Of a stretch of 64,000 bases of DNA, positions 25,277-32,337 are shown in pieces (the first letter of the stretch is position 1; each line of letters opens with the position of its first letter). The stretch comes from a virus: positions 1-64,000 of the IMG/VR virus record IMGVR_UViG_3300050821_003659; one strand, written 5' to 3'. The translations under genes were made by a program, and so were the position numbers. Under the pieces are notes generated by a model. That model was not told the DNA's origin. It searched no databases and saw only the letters and a list, made by a program, of their open reading frames with translations.

Positions 25277-25595
25277 GGGGGCGTCAAGGCTTCGACGGAG
25301 GCGATGAGATGGCGTTGGACTTGCCGAGGTTGTATGGCTCCTCGTTAAACAGACATGCAAAAACCAAACGCAGAGACTAAACCCCTCGCGATGGCTGCTG
25401 CCGCTGGTCGGTAGAAGTCAGGAGGCTTTGCTCCCACCTTCTCAAATAACGGGAGCACTTTCATAGTCGCTCGTGATAGCATGAGGGCGACTGTTCAACC
25501 AGTTCGAACAAACGCACGGCACCTTGAGTACCCGTGCGACCCGTTGTCCCCATCGGATTGTGGCGGGACGTGAATCGTTGAACGAGCGACTATGA
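25277..25595 (+). ncRNA. ssrA: Permuted tmRNA, coding piece
   Basis: Starts GGGGGCG then TCAAGGCTTCGACGG, the tmRNA D-loop hallmark, then a GCCGAGG...CCTCGTTAAA segment matching pseudoknot 1. The resume codon is probably GCA at 25370, 20 bases after CCTCGTTAAA as in other tmRNAs. The tag reads AETKPLAMAAAAGR and stops at TAG 25412-25414. Downstream pairings include TGCTCCC/GGGAGCA and a perfect 12-bp CATAGTCGCTCG/CGAGCGACTATG (25462-25473 with 25583-25594). The 3' end is uncertain. It would rescue stalled ribosomes with SmpB; no phage smpB is seen. Confidence 0.85.
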
Positions 25596-25599
25596 ACTT

Positions 25600-25752
25600 A
25601 TGAACACACTGAAACTAGCACACGCGGTCATCGTAGCAATGTCAGTCGAGAGCCTCGTGGCATCGGCTGCATTCGCGTACGAACACAACTGGAAACTCGC
25701 ACTGTACTGGTTTCTCGTCTCTGCGATCAATGCGGTCGCATCGACGTTTTGA
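25600..25752 (+). CDS. Small two-helix membrane protein
   Basis: 50 residues, MNTLKLAHAVIVAMSV..., with hydrophobic segments at about 6-26 and 32-48 and LALYWFLVSAINA, a pattern common in tiny phage membrane proteins. The ribosome-binding site is weak and lies inside the last tmRNA-region stem. Function unknown. Confidence 0.6.
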   Translation: MNTLKLAHAVIVAMSVESLVASAAFAYEHNWKLALYWFLVSAINAVASTF

Positions 25753-25832
25753 CATCCGCACCCACCTACACCCATGCACCGCGTTCATGACGGTGGTGTA
25801 AGCATGGTGATATGGATCGAGCCGTGGTGGGC

Positions 25833-25851
25833 GGGGGAGCTAGTCTCCCCC
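25833..25851 (+). other. GC hairpin before gene start
   Basis: GGGGGAG (25833-25839), loop CTAGT, CTCCCCC (25845-25851), 18 bases before ATG 25869. No T-run. One of several G5/C5 hairpins placed just upstream of genes in this phage. Confidence 0.5.
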
Positions 25852-25868
25852 CGACATTAGGAGGAGCA

Positions 25869-26249
25869 ATGGCTGTGAAGAAAAAGCCGAGCAAACGCGT
25901 CACGATGAGAAAACCGAGACAAAATAAGCTGGCACAGGTCGCCGCCGAACTCGCACGCACGAAGATCGAGATCGCGAAGAAGTCAGTTGCGGGGACTGCT
26001 TGGAAGGCACCCGCGATCAACGTCCGTCCTATCGCGGAGCCTCAGGCATTCTGGGTTCGGGCACGCATGATCGAGACGCCGGAAATTGGCTACGGGCCGA
26101 AGACGTTCCTCGCCCGCATACCAGTTACACTCACGACGATCCCTGAACTGCCCGAGGTGGTTCGGATCGCGAATCAGTTTTTTGTGTTGACGACCACGCT
26201 GCCTGTCACGTACAGTCAGAAGCAGTACGCAGAGGCCACAAGACTATGA
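25869..26249 (+). CDS. Basic hypothetical protein
   Basis: 126 residues from MAVKKKPSKRVTMRKPR; AGGAGC precedes. The first 35 residues are strongly basic and may bind nucleic acid; the rest is a small alpha/beta domain ending PVTYSQKQYAEATRL. No family recognised. Overlaps the next gene by four bases. Confidence 0.7.
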   Translation: MAVKKKPSKRVTMRKPRQNKLAQVAAELARTKIEIAKKSVAGTAWKAPAINVRPIAEPQAFWVRARMIETPEIGYGPKTFLARIPVTLTTIPELPEVVRIANQFFVLTTTLPVTYSQKQYAEATRL

Positions 26250-27172
26250 GCGAAATCTTCATCACTTCCGACGAGCACTATGGGCACGCGAACATCATCC
26301 AGTTCTGCGACCGTCCCTTCGTCTCGACGGAGCAGATGCAGGAGACGATCATCGAGCGGCACAACAAGAAAGTTCCGAACAACAAGCACCACCTCACTAT
26401 CCACGCAGGTGACATGTTCTGGCAGACGATGACTGAGGGAGAAGCCCTCGCCATCCTCACGCGGCTGAACGGTCGGCACGCGTTTCTCTACGGTAATCAC
26501 GACGAGTTGATGGAGCGGTCGCGGCTGCTGCCTGATGCGTTCGAGTGGGTTCGCGGTCGCAACAAAGAGAACACGAGCCACAGCGTTCAGTTCAACAAGC
26601 ATCGCATCGTCATCAGTCACTTCGCTCAGCGAGTCTGGCAGAACAGTCACAAAGGTTCGTGGCACGTGTACGGGCACTCGCACGGTGAGATCGCTGAGTT
26701 GGGCAAGTCGTTCGACATCGGCGTTGACTGTCACAACTTCGAACCGTGGTCGCTTGAAGAGATCGAAGCGAAGATGAGCAAGCTGTCCTCGCATCACGTG
26801 ATCCCTGCGGCGAAGCGGTGGCACCCTTGCAATCCGGCAGAGTCGCAATACTGCGGCGTCTGTCCTGACTGCCTTGCTCACCTCCGCGAGACGGGCACCT
26901 CCCTGATGCCTCGACGCGGCGACGGTGATCCCCTCCCCCTCGGCTCTTTGTACGAGAAGCCGATCATGGGGCACGACGGAAAGACCGCGATAGGCACCAT
27001 CGTCGCGTACGATCCGAGCATCAAGAACGCCAGTGTAGCTCAGACGGTAGAGCAGGGCACCTGTAATGCCAAGGTCGGGGGTTCAAATCCCTCCGCTGGC
27101 TCCACTGTTCACTTCCATCCCGTGGGCGAGACTTGCGGGTTCTGTGCAATGCAGGGAAGGATGGATATATGA
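26246..27172 (+). CDS. Calcineurin-like metallophosphoesterase with zinc-finger tail
   Basis: 308 residues. DEHYGHANI (about 9), AGDMFW, GNHDE, SHFAQ and GHSH give the five metallophosphoesterase motifs for a two-metal site. After about residue 185 comes CNPAESQYCGVCPDC, a likely zinc site. The frame then runs through the tRNA-Thr gene (27029-27104) and ends with TCGFCAMQG. The tRNA-derived residues are an odd insert or extension. Substrate unknown; relatives cut phosphodiesters of nucleotides or nucleic acids. Confidence 0.82.
   Translation: MSEIFITSDEHYGHANIIQFCDRPFVSTEQMQETIIERHNKKVPNNKHHLTIHAGDMFWQTMTEGEALAILTRLNGRHAFLYGNHDELMERSRLLPDAFEWVRGRNKENTSHSVQFNKHRIVISHFAQRVWQNSHKGSWHVYGHSHGEIAELGKSFDIGVDCHNFEPWSLEEIEAKMSKLSSHHVIPAAKRWHPCNPAESQYCGVCPDCLAHLRETGTSLMPRRGDGDPLPLGSLYEKPIMGHDGKTAIGTIVAYDPSIKNASVAQTVEQGTCNAKVGGSNPSAGSTVHFHPVGETCGFCAMQGRMDI
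27029..27104 (+). tRNA. tRNA-Thr (anticodon TGT)
   Basis: Acceptor GCCAGTG pairs with CGCTGGC, D-arm GCTC/GAGC, T-arm GGGGG-TTCAAAT-CCCTC, CCA encoded. Anticodon stem GGGCA/TGCCA (one G-A mismatch) with loop CCTGTAA gives TGT. The normally invariant T33 is C, which is unusual and may lower activity. It lies wholly inside the phosphoesterase frame on the same strand. Confidence 0.85.
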
Positions 27173-27354
27173 ACAAAGACAAGCGGGACTGGCTTTTCAT
27201 GGCAGGAGTCGCGGCTGTGATCTGGCTCTGGGCGAGTGCGTTCTGTCTTACGATGGCAGTGCTCGGTCAGTGTCTTCCGAAAGACTTGTTCTGGTACGGA
27301 CTCAGCACACTTGCAAGCGGGGTGACTTTCAAAACAATCTTTGACCAATTCTAG
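27169..27354 (+). CDS. Small membrane protein
   Basis: 61 residues from MNKDKRDWLFMAGVAA; the start overlaps the preceding stop. Two hydrophobic helices, about 9-33 and 40-56. No family recognised. Confidence 0.65.
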   Translation: MNKDKRDWLFMAGVAAVIWLWASAFCLTMAVLGQCLPKDLFWYGLSTLASGVTFKTIFDQF

Positions 27355-27362
27355 GAGACAGC

Positions 27363-28028
27363 ATGGCGATGACAGGCGACATCAAATCGTACATGCAGCA
27401 GTGGCTCCAAACGGCAACGAAGGGCGATGTCGTCGTAGACTACGCGTGGTTTCAAGACCGCATGGAGTTGCGGTGCAAGAAGTGCCACGCGGTGTTCCGC
27501 TGCACGCTGCCTGAGAGTCCGACTGAGATTGACTGGTCAATCCAGAAGTGGGTAAAGCAGCACGCACCCGGAGGAGAGCACGACACAAAAGAGTTGCACT
27601 GTCCTGTCGATCCGATTCCGCTCACTGCGGACTTTCACAAGCTGCCGAGTTTCAATCCGATTCCGTTACAGACGGGCGGGCAAACAGGGATCATCGACGC
27701 CAGCGAAGCGAAGGCCGCGATCCTGAAAGCCCAGATGGAGACGTACAAAGCTGAGCAGGAAAAGAAAGACATCGACGGCAAGGTTGAGTGGTTGAAGAAG
27801 ACGGCGGCACAGAAGGCTGAGGTTGCTGCGGCACAGACTGAGAAGGCGAAGGAACAAGCTCTTGCGAATCTGCTTCTGATGATGACACAGATGACGCAGA
27901 ACCCCCAGATCGTCAAGGCGATGAAGCCGCCAGAGGCCGTCCTTCCGAAAGAATGGGAGACAACAGTCACGCCGCAACCGAGAATACCGAAGGCCGCGAA
28001 GATCGTCACAGGACGGAGGTTCCGATGA
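27363..28028 (+). CDS. Zinc-ribbon coiled-coil protein with GRRFR tail
   Basis: 221 residues. CKKCHAVFRC (about 39-48) is a likely zinc site, with a later Cys at about 79. Residues about 118-175 form an Ala/Lys/Glu-rich coiled coil. The last residues are VTGRRFR, one of six copies of this C-terminal peptide in the window. Here the coding DNA also contains GGAGG, the ribosome-binding site of the overlapping next gene. No family recognised. Confidence 0.75.
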   Translation: MAMTGDIKSYMQQWLQTATKGDVVVDYAWFQDRMELRCKKCHAVFRCTLPESPTEIDWSIQKWVKQHAPGGEHDTKELHCPVDPIPLTADFHKLPSFNPIPLQTGGQTGIIDASEAKAAILKAQMETYKAEQEKKDIDGKVEWLKKTAAQKAEVAAAQTEKAKEQALANLLLMMTQMTQNPQIVKAMKPPEAVLPKEWETTVTPQPRIPKAAKIVTGRRFR

Positions 28029-28453
28029 GACTGACCGCACGTGAAAAAGATTCTGACATGTTCGAGCGGCTGCTGAGAATCAACGACGAGAGTTTCAATC
28101 TTGATGAGCGGGCGTCCCGCGAGAAGTTCAAGGCCCTGTTCGATGCGAACGCGGTGTACGTTGACAGTGCACTGACACCAGCCGCCTTCGCGATAGTCAC
28201 TGATCGCGGCGGGCCTTATGTCATCGTGATCGCGGTGACGAGCAGTCTGCGGGGTCAGGGCGTCGGCTCTGCTCTCCTGCGGGAGATCGCAGAGTACAGC
28301 CGAGCATGTGGTGAGTACGGCGTGGCTCTGATGTGCAAGATTGACAACTGGCAAGCCCAGAGACTATACTTGAAAAATGAGTACCGAGTGGTTCGCGTCG
28401 TGCCGGGATATTACGGAGCGACAGACGGGCTTCTCATGAGGAGAAAAATATGA
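28025..28453 (+). CDS. GNAT-family N-acetyltransferase
   Basis: 142 residues. VIAVTSSLRGQGVGSALL holds the acetyl-CoA motif A (R/Q-x-x-G-x-G). The later NWQAQRLYLKNEYRVVR matches motif B. It would transfer an acetyl group to a small molecule or protein; target unknown. The start overlaps the preceding stop (ATGA). Confidence 0.85.
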   Translation: MRLTAREKDSDMFERLLRINDESFNLDERASREKFKALFDANAVYVDSALTPAAFAIVTDRGGPYVIVIAVTSSLRGQGVGSALLREIAEYSRACGEYGVALMCKIDNWQAQRLYLKNEYRVVRVVPGYYGATDGLLMRRKI

Positions 28454-29286
28454 CCAACATCGAATGCACCAAGTGCGGAGACGTAGTCGAAGTCACGGCG
28501 GACACCGTCGTGCTGCCTTTCGTTTGCATGTCCTGCGAAGACGCCATCGCGAAGTTCACGCAGGAGTTCGTTCCGCCCGCCCCCGTCACCGACGAACAGG
28601 CCGAGGTTGCCGCGTTCTACGAGAAGATGGCTCCCGAGTCTGAGACGACCGAGCCTGAGGAAGAGTTCGCGACCGTCGAGAACACGACGCTTCTCATCGC
28701 TGACCTTGAGGAGCAGTTGCGTCAGGAGAGAATCCTGTCAGACTCGCTGAAACTCCGCATCGAAAACGGAGAGGAAAAGAACACTCAACTGCTGATCGAG
28801 AAGAATCGTCAGGCTGACACGATCCGTACGCGTGGAGTACAGATCGAGAATCAGGCGAAGACCATCGCGTCGTATGAGAACGACATCGACGGGCTGCTCG
28901 ATAAGCAGGTACGCTCGAACGTCGCCCTCCAGTTCCTGAAGGCCGTTATCTACCAACTCGGCAAGGCCGGGATGGAACTTCGCAAGGAAGTTGATACGCT
29001 GAAGACCAAGGTCGTGAGTGAGCAGCGACGTACGGAGATCGAGAAGATGATCTCGCAGATGAATGCGTCCTCCGCAAATGGATACGCTTCTCAGGCTGCT
29101 GACCTGCGATACGAGATCGACCAGTTGAACGCCGAGATCGATACTCTGAAGCTGAACCTGAAGTGCACGAAAGAAGAACTAGCGACCGAACGTCGTAAGT
29201 CTCTTTGGACGCGGTTCGTAGAGCAGTGGCGTGCAGAGGCGAAGCGTGCTGCTGAAGAGAACAAGGACTACTACGGCGAGATATAA
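28450..29286 (+). CDS. Zinc-finger coiled-coil protein
   Basis: 278 residues. N-terminal CTKCGD...CMSC (6-29) is a two-CxxC zinc site. Residues about 80-245 form a long heptad coiled coil, then WTRFVEQWRAEAKR. No family recognised; an oligomeric scaffold is possible. Overlaps the previous gene by four bases. Confidence 0.75.
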   Translation: MTNIECTKCGDVVEVTADTVVLPFVCMSCEDAIAKFTQEFVPPAPVTDEQAEVAAFYEKMAPESETTEPEEEFATVENTTLLIADLEEQLRQERILSDSLKLRIENGEEKNTQLLIEKNRQADTIRTRGVQIENQAKTIASYENDIDGLLDKQVRSNVALQFLKAVIYQLGKAGMELRKEVDTLKTKVVSEQRRTEIEKMISQMNASSANGYASQAADLRYEIDQLNAEIDTLKLNLKCTKEELATERRKSLWTRFVEQWRAEAKRAAEENKDYYGEI

Positions 29287-29517
29287 ATGACCGACCCCTT
29301 CAAGTTTCAACGTGCGTTGTTTCCCGAGATGGAGCCTCGCACGATTGTTGTCTCGAAGGGCGGCACGCCGCACAGGTGTTACGTCGTCTGGTGCGACAAG
29401 ATCACAGACGAGATCAGAAAGAGGGTTCGGGGCAAGAACAGTAAGCTGTTCGTCTCGATGCACACAAGTCATAGTGAACCAAACGACGAGGAGGTAGCAT
29501 GGGAATTAAAAATCTAA
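29287..29517 (+). CDS. Small hypothetical protein
   Basis: 76 residues, MTDPFKFQRALFPEMEPR..., small alpha/beta domain with RCYVVWCDKI. No family recognised. Starts directly after the preceding stop and overlaps the next gene by 19 bases. Confidence 0.6.
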   Translation: MTDPFKFQRALFPEMEPRTIVVSKGGTPHRCYVVWCDKITDEIRKRVRGKNSKLFVSMHTSHSEPNDEEVAWELKI

Positions 29518-30185
29518 TGCTCGTTCTTCTCCTCGTCGCCTCCTCTTTCGCACGCACCAAAATGTTTCCTGCAACACATGACTCTGTCCCTGCTGAGAAC
29601 AGGAGAGCCGAGATGCTGGGTCTGAAGAGGTACGAGACATTGGAGCAAGTCCAACAGGACGTAGCTTCTCTCAAACTCGTACCTCTCACAGTTCCGACAT
29701 CGAACAAGTTGCCGTTGAACCGGAGATACGCTCTGCCAGAGACGGTTGCCTTCGTGGAGAAGTTGGATCATGACTTCTATGAGATGACTGAGCATCGTCT
29801 GGTGGTTGACTCCGCAGTTCGTCCGCGTGACGTGCAGAAACGTCTGACACGCCGCAACCGGAACGCCGCCCCAGCGGATGGGGCAAGAGCATCAAGTCAT
29901 GAACGTGGCACGACAGTTGATCTCGCCCGCCCCCGTAAAAAGGGCGACCTGCGATGGCTTCTGCTGCGGCTGGCCTATTACAAGGCACGCGGCGATATTC
30001 TGGTCATCGAGGAGCGGGCCTGTATCCACGTCTTTGTCGGAGGGTCGCATGAGTTGCGTCTACAAGATTCGCAGGAAGTCGGATGGTCTGTACTCGAAGG
30101 GCAAGACCAGCCCCAGTTTCAACAAGGTGGGCAAGACGTGGAGTTCGTGGAGGAATCTCGTCCTGCACCTCTCCCTTGTCCGTGA
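29499..30185 (+). CDS. DUF5715-like secreted protein (LAS-type fold)
   Basis: 228 residues. Hydrophobic N-terminus (about 5-18) is a probable signal peptide. Residues about 65-190 contain RYALPETVAFVEKLD, LVVDSAVRPRDVQ, ASSHERGTTVDLA and RGDILVIEE. SxH.......D matches the zinc-site layout of M15/LAS peptidases. It may cut peptidoglycan crosslinks. The last 45 residues overlap the next gene (30049) in another frame, an unusually long 137-base overlap. Confidence 0.65.
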   Translation: MGIKNLMLVLLLVASSFARTKMFPATHDSVPAENRRAEMLGLKRYETLEQVQQDVASLKLVPLTVPTSNKLPLNRRYALPETVAFVEKLDHDFYEMTEHRLVVDSAVRPRDVQKRLTRRNRNAAPADGARASSHERGTTVDLARPRKKGDLRWLLLRLAYYKARGDILVIEERACIHVFVGGSHELRLQDSQEVGWSVLEGQDQPQFQQGGQDVEFVEESRPAPLPCP

Positions 30186-30336
30186 CGGTCTGACTCACGT
30201 GAAGCCACAGGACAGGCTCCGTGAGGTGTACAACGGCTGCGAGATCGTGGAGTTCAAGGAAACGAGCAGCGTGCGGATCGACAGCTTCTTCGCAACATTT
30301 TTTGAAGAGAAGAAATCTCGCTTCGAGGGGGACTGA
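30049..30336 (+). CDS. Small phage protein, KIRRKSDGL family
   Basis: 95 residues from MSCVYKIRRKSDGLYS; GGAGG lies upstream. The pattern YKIRRKSDGLYSKGK..P.FNKVGKTW is shared by many small phage proteins of unknown role. Starts inside the DUF5715-like gene. Confidence 0.7.
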   Translation: MSCVYKIRRKSDGLYSKGKTSPSFNKVGKTWSSWRNLVLHLSLVRDGLTHVKPQDRLREVYNGCEIVEFKETSSVRIDSFFATFFEEKKSRFEGD

Positions 30337-30563
30337 TGAGCTATCTCACATTCACGGAGTATCCAGCAAAGGGAGTGACGAAACGCTGGACGGTCGCATC
30401 GAAGACGGGCGTTGTTCTCGGAGAGGTGAAGTGGTACTCCGCGTGGCGTCGGTACATCTTCTTTCCGAACGCACTCACGTGTTACGACGCCGACTGTCTG
30501 CTCGACATCGTGACGTTTCTCAATTCGCAGATGCAGTGCTATCGCGATCAGAGAACCGTATGA
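30336..30563 (+). CDS. Small conserved phage protein
   Basis: 75 residues with GEVKWYSAWRRYIFFPNAL, a beta-rich motif seen in many phage and bacterial small proteins of unknown function. The start overlaps the preceding stop. Confidence 0.7.
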   Translation: MSYLTFTEYPAKGVTKRWTVASKTGVVLGEVKWYSAWRRYIFFPNALTCYDADCLLDIVTFLNSQMQCYRDQRTV

Positions 30564-30751
30564 ACCACTGGGAGACACCCGAGGAGTTCCGAAGCTGGTG
30601 CCTGAGGATGGCGGCACTGCTCGACAAGAATCTGGAGGAGGCGAAACGTGGAAAGCCAAGTGACGATCAACGCGGAGCAGTTGTCGAAGACCGCACAGCA
30701 TCTGCGGACGACACTGTTCGAGATGAGCAAGACAGTCGAGCGGTTCGATAA
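30560..30751 (+). CDS. Small hypothetical protein
   Basis: 63 residues, MNHWETPEEFRSWCLRM.... The first 30 residues look like real protein; the rest overlaps the 30648 gene by 104 bases. No family recognised. Confidence 0.5.
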   Translation: MNHWETPEEFRSWCLRMAALLDKNLEEAKRGKPSDDQRGAVVEDRTASADDTVRDEQDSRAVR

Positions 30752-30881
30752 CACGTCCGCCGCACTGATGCAGTACAGCGAAGGCTTCCTCGAACGTCTG
30801 GAAGCGATCATGAAACGAATGGAGAAGATCAATGAGCCAACCATCCACCCCGACGCCGTTCGCCCCGCTACTTTCCTGTGA
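30648..30881 (+). CDS. Small coiled-coil protein (GTG start)
   Basis: 77 residues, MESQVTINAEQLSKTAQ..., mostly one amphipathic helix (about 10-62). GGAGG lies nine bases before the GTG. No family recognised. Confidence 0.6.
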   Translation: MESQVTINAEQLSKTAQHLRTTLFEMSKTVERFDNTSAALMQYSEGFLERLEAIMKRMEKINEPTIHPDAVRPATFL

Positions 30882-31209
30882 GATCACGACTGAGACGGTC
30901 GTCGCGACTGACGGGCACGAGGAGCATCCCGAGTCGATGCGTCCCCGAGTGTTCCTCACTGTCGTACAGAACGACAGCCGAGGGGACATCTTTTACGCGA
31001 GACATTACGAAGTTCTCGCCACAGGGTATGTGATCCCGTGGCAGACGCTGCCTGAGGGCAAGTTCGACTATCTGCACTTCTCGGTGCCCACGCTGAAAGC
31101 CTTCCGGCTGGCACACGCCAGCAATCCGAGTACGGCATTCTGGAACGGCACGCTGCGTCGGGTGTACGAATCTGTCGGCCCGAGCATTCCGACACTGGAG
31201 ATGAAATGA
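30832..31209 (+). CDS. Hypothetical protein
   Basis: 125 residues, MSQPSTPTPFAPLL..., with RPRVFLTVVQNDSRGD and a beta-rich middle. No family recognised. Overlaps neighbours on both sides. Confidence 0.6.
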   Translation: MSQPSTPTPFAPLLSCEITTETVVATDGHEEHPESMRPRVFLTVVQNDSRGDIFYARHYEVLATGYVIPWQTLPEGKFDYLHFSVPTLKAFRLAHASNPSTAFWNGTLRRVYESVGPSIPTLEMK

Positions 31210-31439
31210 TCCGACATCTGCACATGACGCCGGGGCCGAGCATCGCTGACCCCTGCAACACCGCCGTCTTTTACGAGGCACGGTACGCCGACCCGAAGCT
31301 GGGTCAGGAGCATAAAATCTGGGGCGGCTGGCGATGCCGTCTGATCCGCTGGCTCGTTCAGCGGTGGATGCCGACGCCGACCGTCTGGTGGGCTGATCTG
31401 AGGAAACGTGAGACTACCGTCACCACCGATCCCCGCTGA
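31206..31439 (+). CDS. Trp-rich small hypothetical protein
   Basis: 77 residues, MIRHLHMTPGPSIADPCN..., ending in a Trp/Arg-rich helix WGGWRCRLIRWLVQRWMP that could associate with membranes. No family recognised. Confidence 0.55.
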   Translation: MIRHLHMTPGPSIADPCNTAVFYEARYADPKLGQEHKIWGGWRCRLIRWLVQRWMPTPTVWWADLRKRETTVTTDPR

Positions 31440-31572
31440 AGTGTGGGAGTTCCTGAGGATCGCAGAGGAGCAAAATGACCGAATCACAGGCGTACAGGAT
31501 GCTGGGCTGGCCCGCAGGGGGCGGGGAGCCACACAGCGAGAACAGGTTCGTCCTGCCACTGAGCGGGAGTGA
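31408..31572 (+). CDS. Possible small protein (GTG start)
   Basis: 54-residue frame starting MRLPSPPIPAEVWEFLR after GAGG. Most of it overlaps the 31475 gene, so it may be spurious. Confidence 0.3.
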   Translation: MRLPSPPIPAEVWEFLRIAEEQNDRITGVQDAGLARRGRGATQREQVRPATERE

Positions 31573-31693
31573 GTCCGAGGACTGGTTCGTCACCCGATGT
31601 TACGACTGTCGATGGAGCGGCGTCTCGCTGGGACATATTCTTCCAGAGGGATGTCCGTCGTGCGGAAAGGCGTGGAGCCATGTCATCGGATAA
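31475..31693 (+). CDS. Small zinc-ribbon protein
   Basis: 72 residues with CYDC...CPSCG (about 42-64), a zinc ribbon. AGAGGAGC precedes the start. No family recognised. Confidence 0.6.
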   Translation: MTESQAYRMLGWPAGGGEPHSENRFVLPLSGSESEDWFVTRCYDCRWSGVSLGHILPEGCPSCGKAWSHVIG

Positions 31694-31892
31694 CCGTGTA
31701 CCAGATAAACCCGAGAACGATCCTCTCGTGATAATGGAGGAGTACGTCGCCGGGGAGTGGATCAGGGTGCCGCAGTACCCCCGGCTCCTGCACCCCGTGC
31801 ACGGGGCCTCCTGCCTGTCGGCTCTCAAGCGGGTGCACAAGTCGAGGAAGTTTCGACTCACACCTGTCCCAGAAGAGGACATACCGTTTTGA
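31680..31892 (+). CDS. Small hypothetical protein
   Basis: 70 residues from MSSDNRVPDKPENDPL; starts 14 bases inside the previous gene. Beta-like middle GEWIRVPQYPRL. No family recognised. Confidence 0.5.
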   Translation: MSSDNRVPDKPENDPLVIMEEYVAGEWIRVPQYPRLLHPVHGASCLSALKRVHKSRKFRLTPVPEEDIPF

Positions 31893-32299
31893 GCATCGAC
31901 AGCGTAGTCGCCAATCTCGCGGCCCAACTGTCGCACAGAGCCGCCGTGTCGATGAACGCCATCCTCGCTGGCATGGCTCCGAGCCAGAAGGAACTTTTCA
32001 CCCTCCCGGCTCCGGGCATCTGGGTTTACAAAGTAGAGTACCGAGTCTGGCTCCGATACGCGGACGGGCGAGAGTGCTGGTCGCCAGACTGGTACCACGC
32101 TGTGAACGGCAGAACCTGCCTCGCGTGGTACAAGCGACGGGCCGACGCGGAGAAGGCTCTCGTGCGTCACAGGGCACGGCATTCGTGCTGGGGAGTCAAA
32201 GAGTACCGCGTGCGTGCTGAGACGCACCCCGAGTATCCCTACCGCCGCGATCTCGATCCCCGAGCCAAGAACATCAACAGACTACGATCTATAAAGTAA
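31889..32299 (+). CDS. Hypothetical protein (TTG start)
   Basis: 136 residues. TTG at 31889 follows AGAGGAC and overlaps the preceding stop; the frame is open further upstream but has no better start. Trp- and Arg-rich: YRVWLRYADGRECWSPDWYH. No family recognised. Last gene before the terminator. Confidence 0.6.
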   Translation: MSIDSVVANLAAQLSHRAAVSMNAILAGMAPSQKELFTLPAPGIWVYKVEYRVWLRYADGRECWSPDWYHAVNGRTCLAWYKRRADAEKALVRHRARHSCWGVKEYRVRAETHPEYPYRRDLDPRAKNINRLRSIK

Positions 32300-32302
32300 A
32301 CT

Positions 32303-32337
32303 CGCCACGTACCCGTGATTCGGGGCGTGGCGTTTTT
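32303..32337 (+). terminator. Intrinsic terminator ending the early block
   Basis: CGCCACG (32303-32309) pairs with CGTGGCG (32326-32332), followed by TTTTT. ACCC/GGGG can extend the stem. It closes the gene run that started near 24036. Confidence 0.85.
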
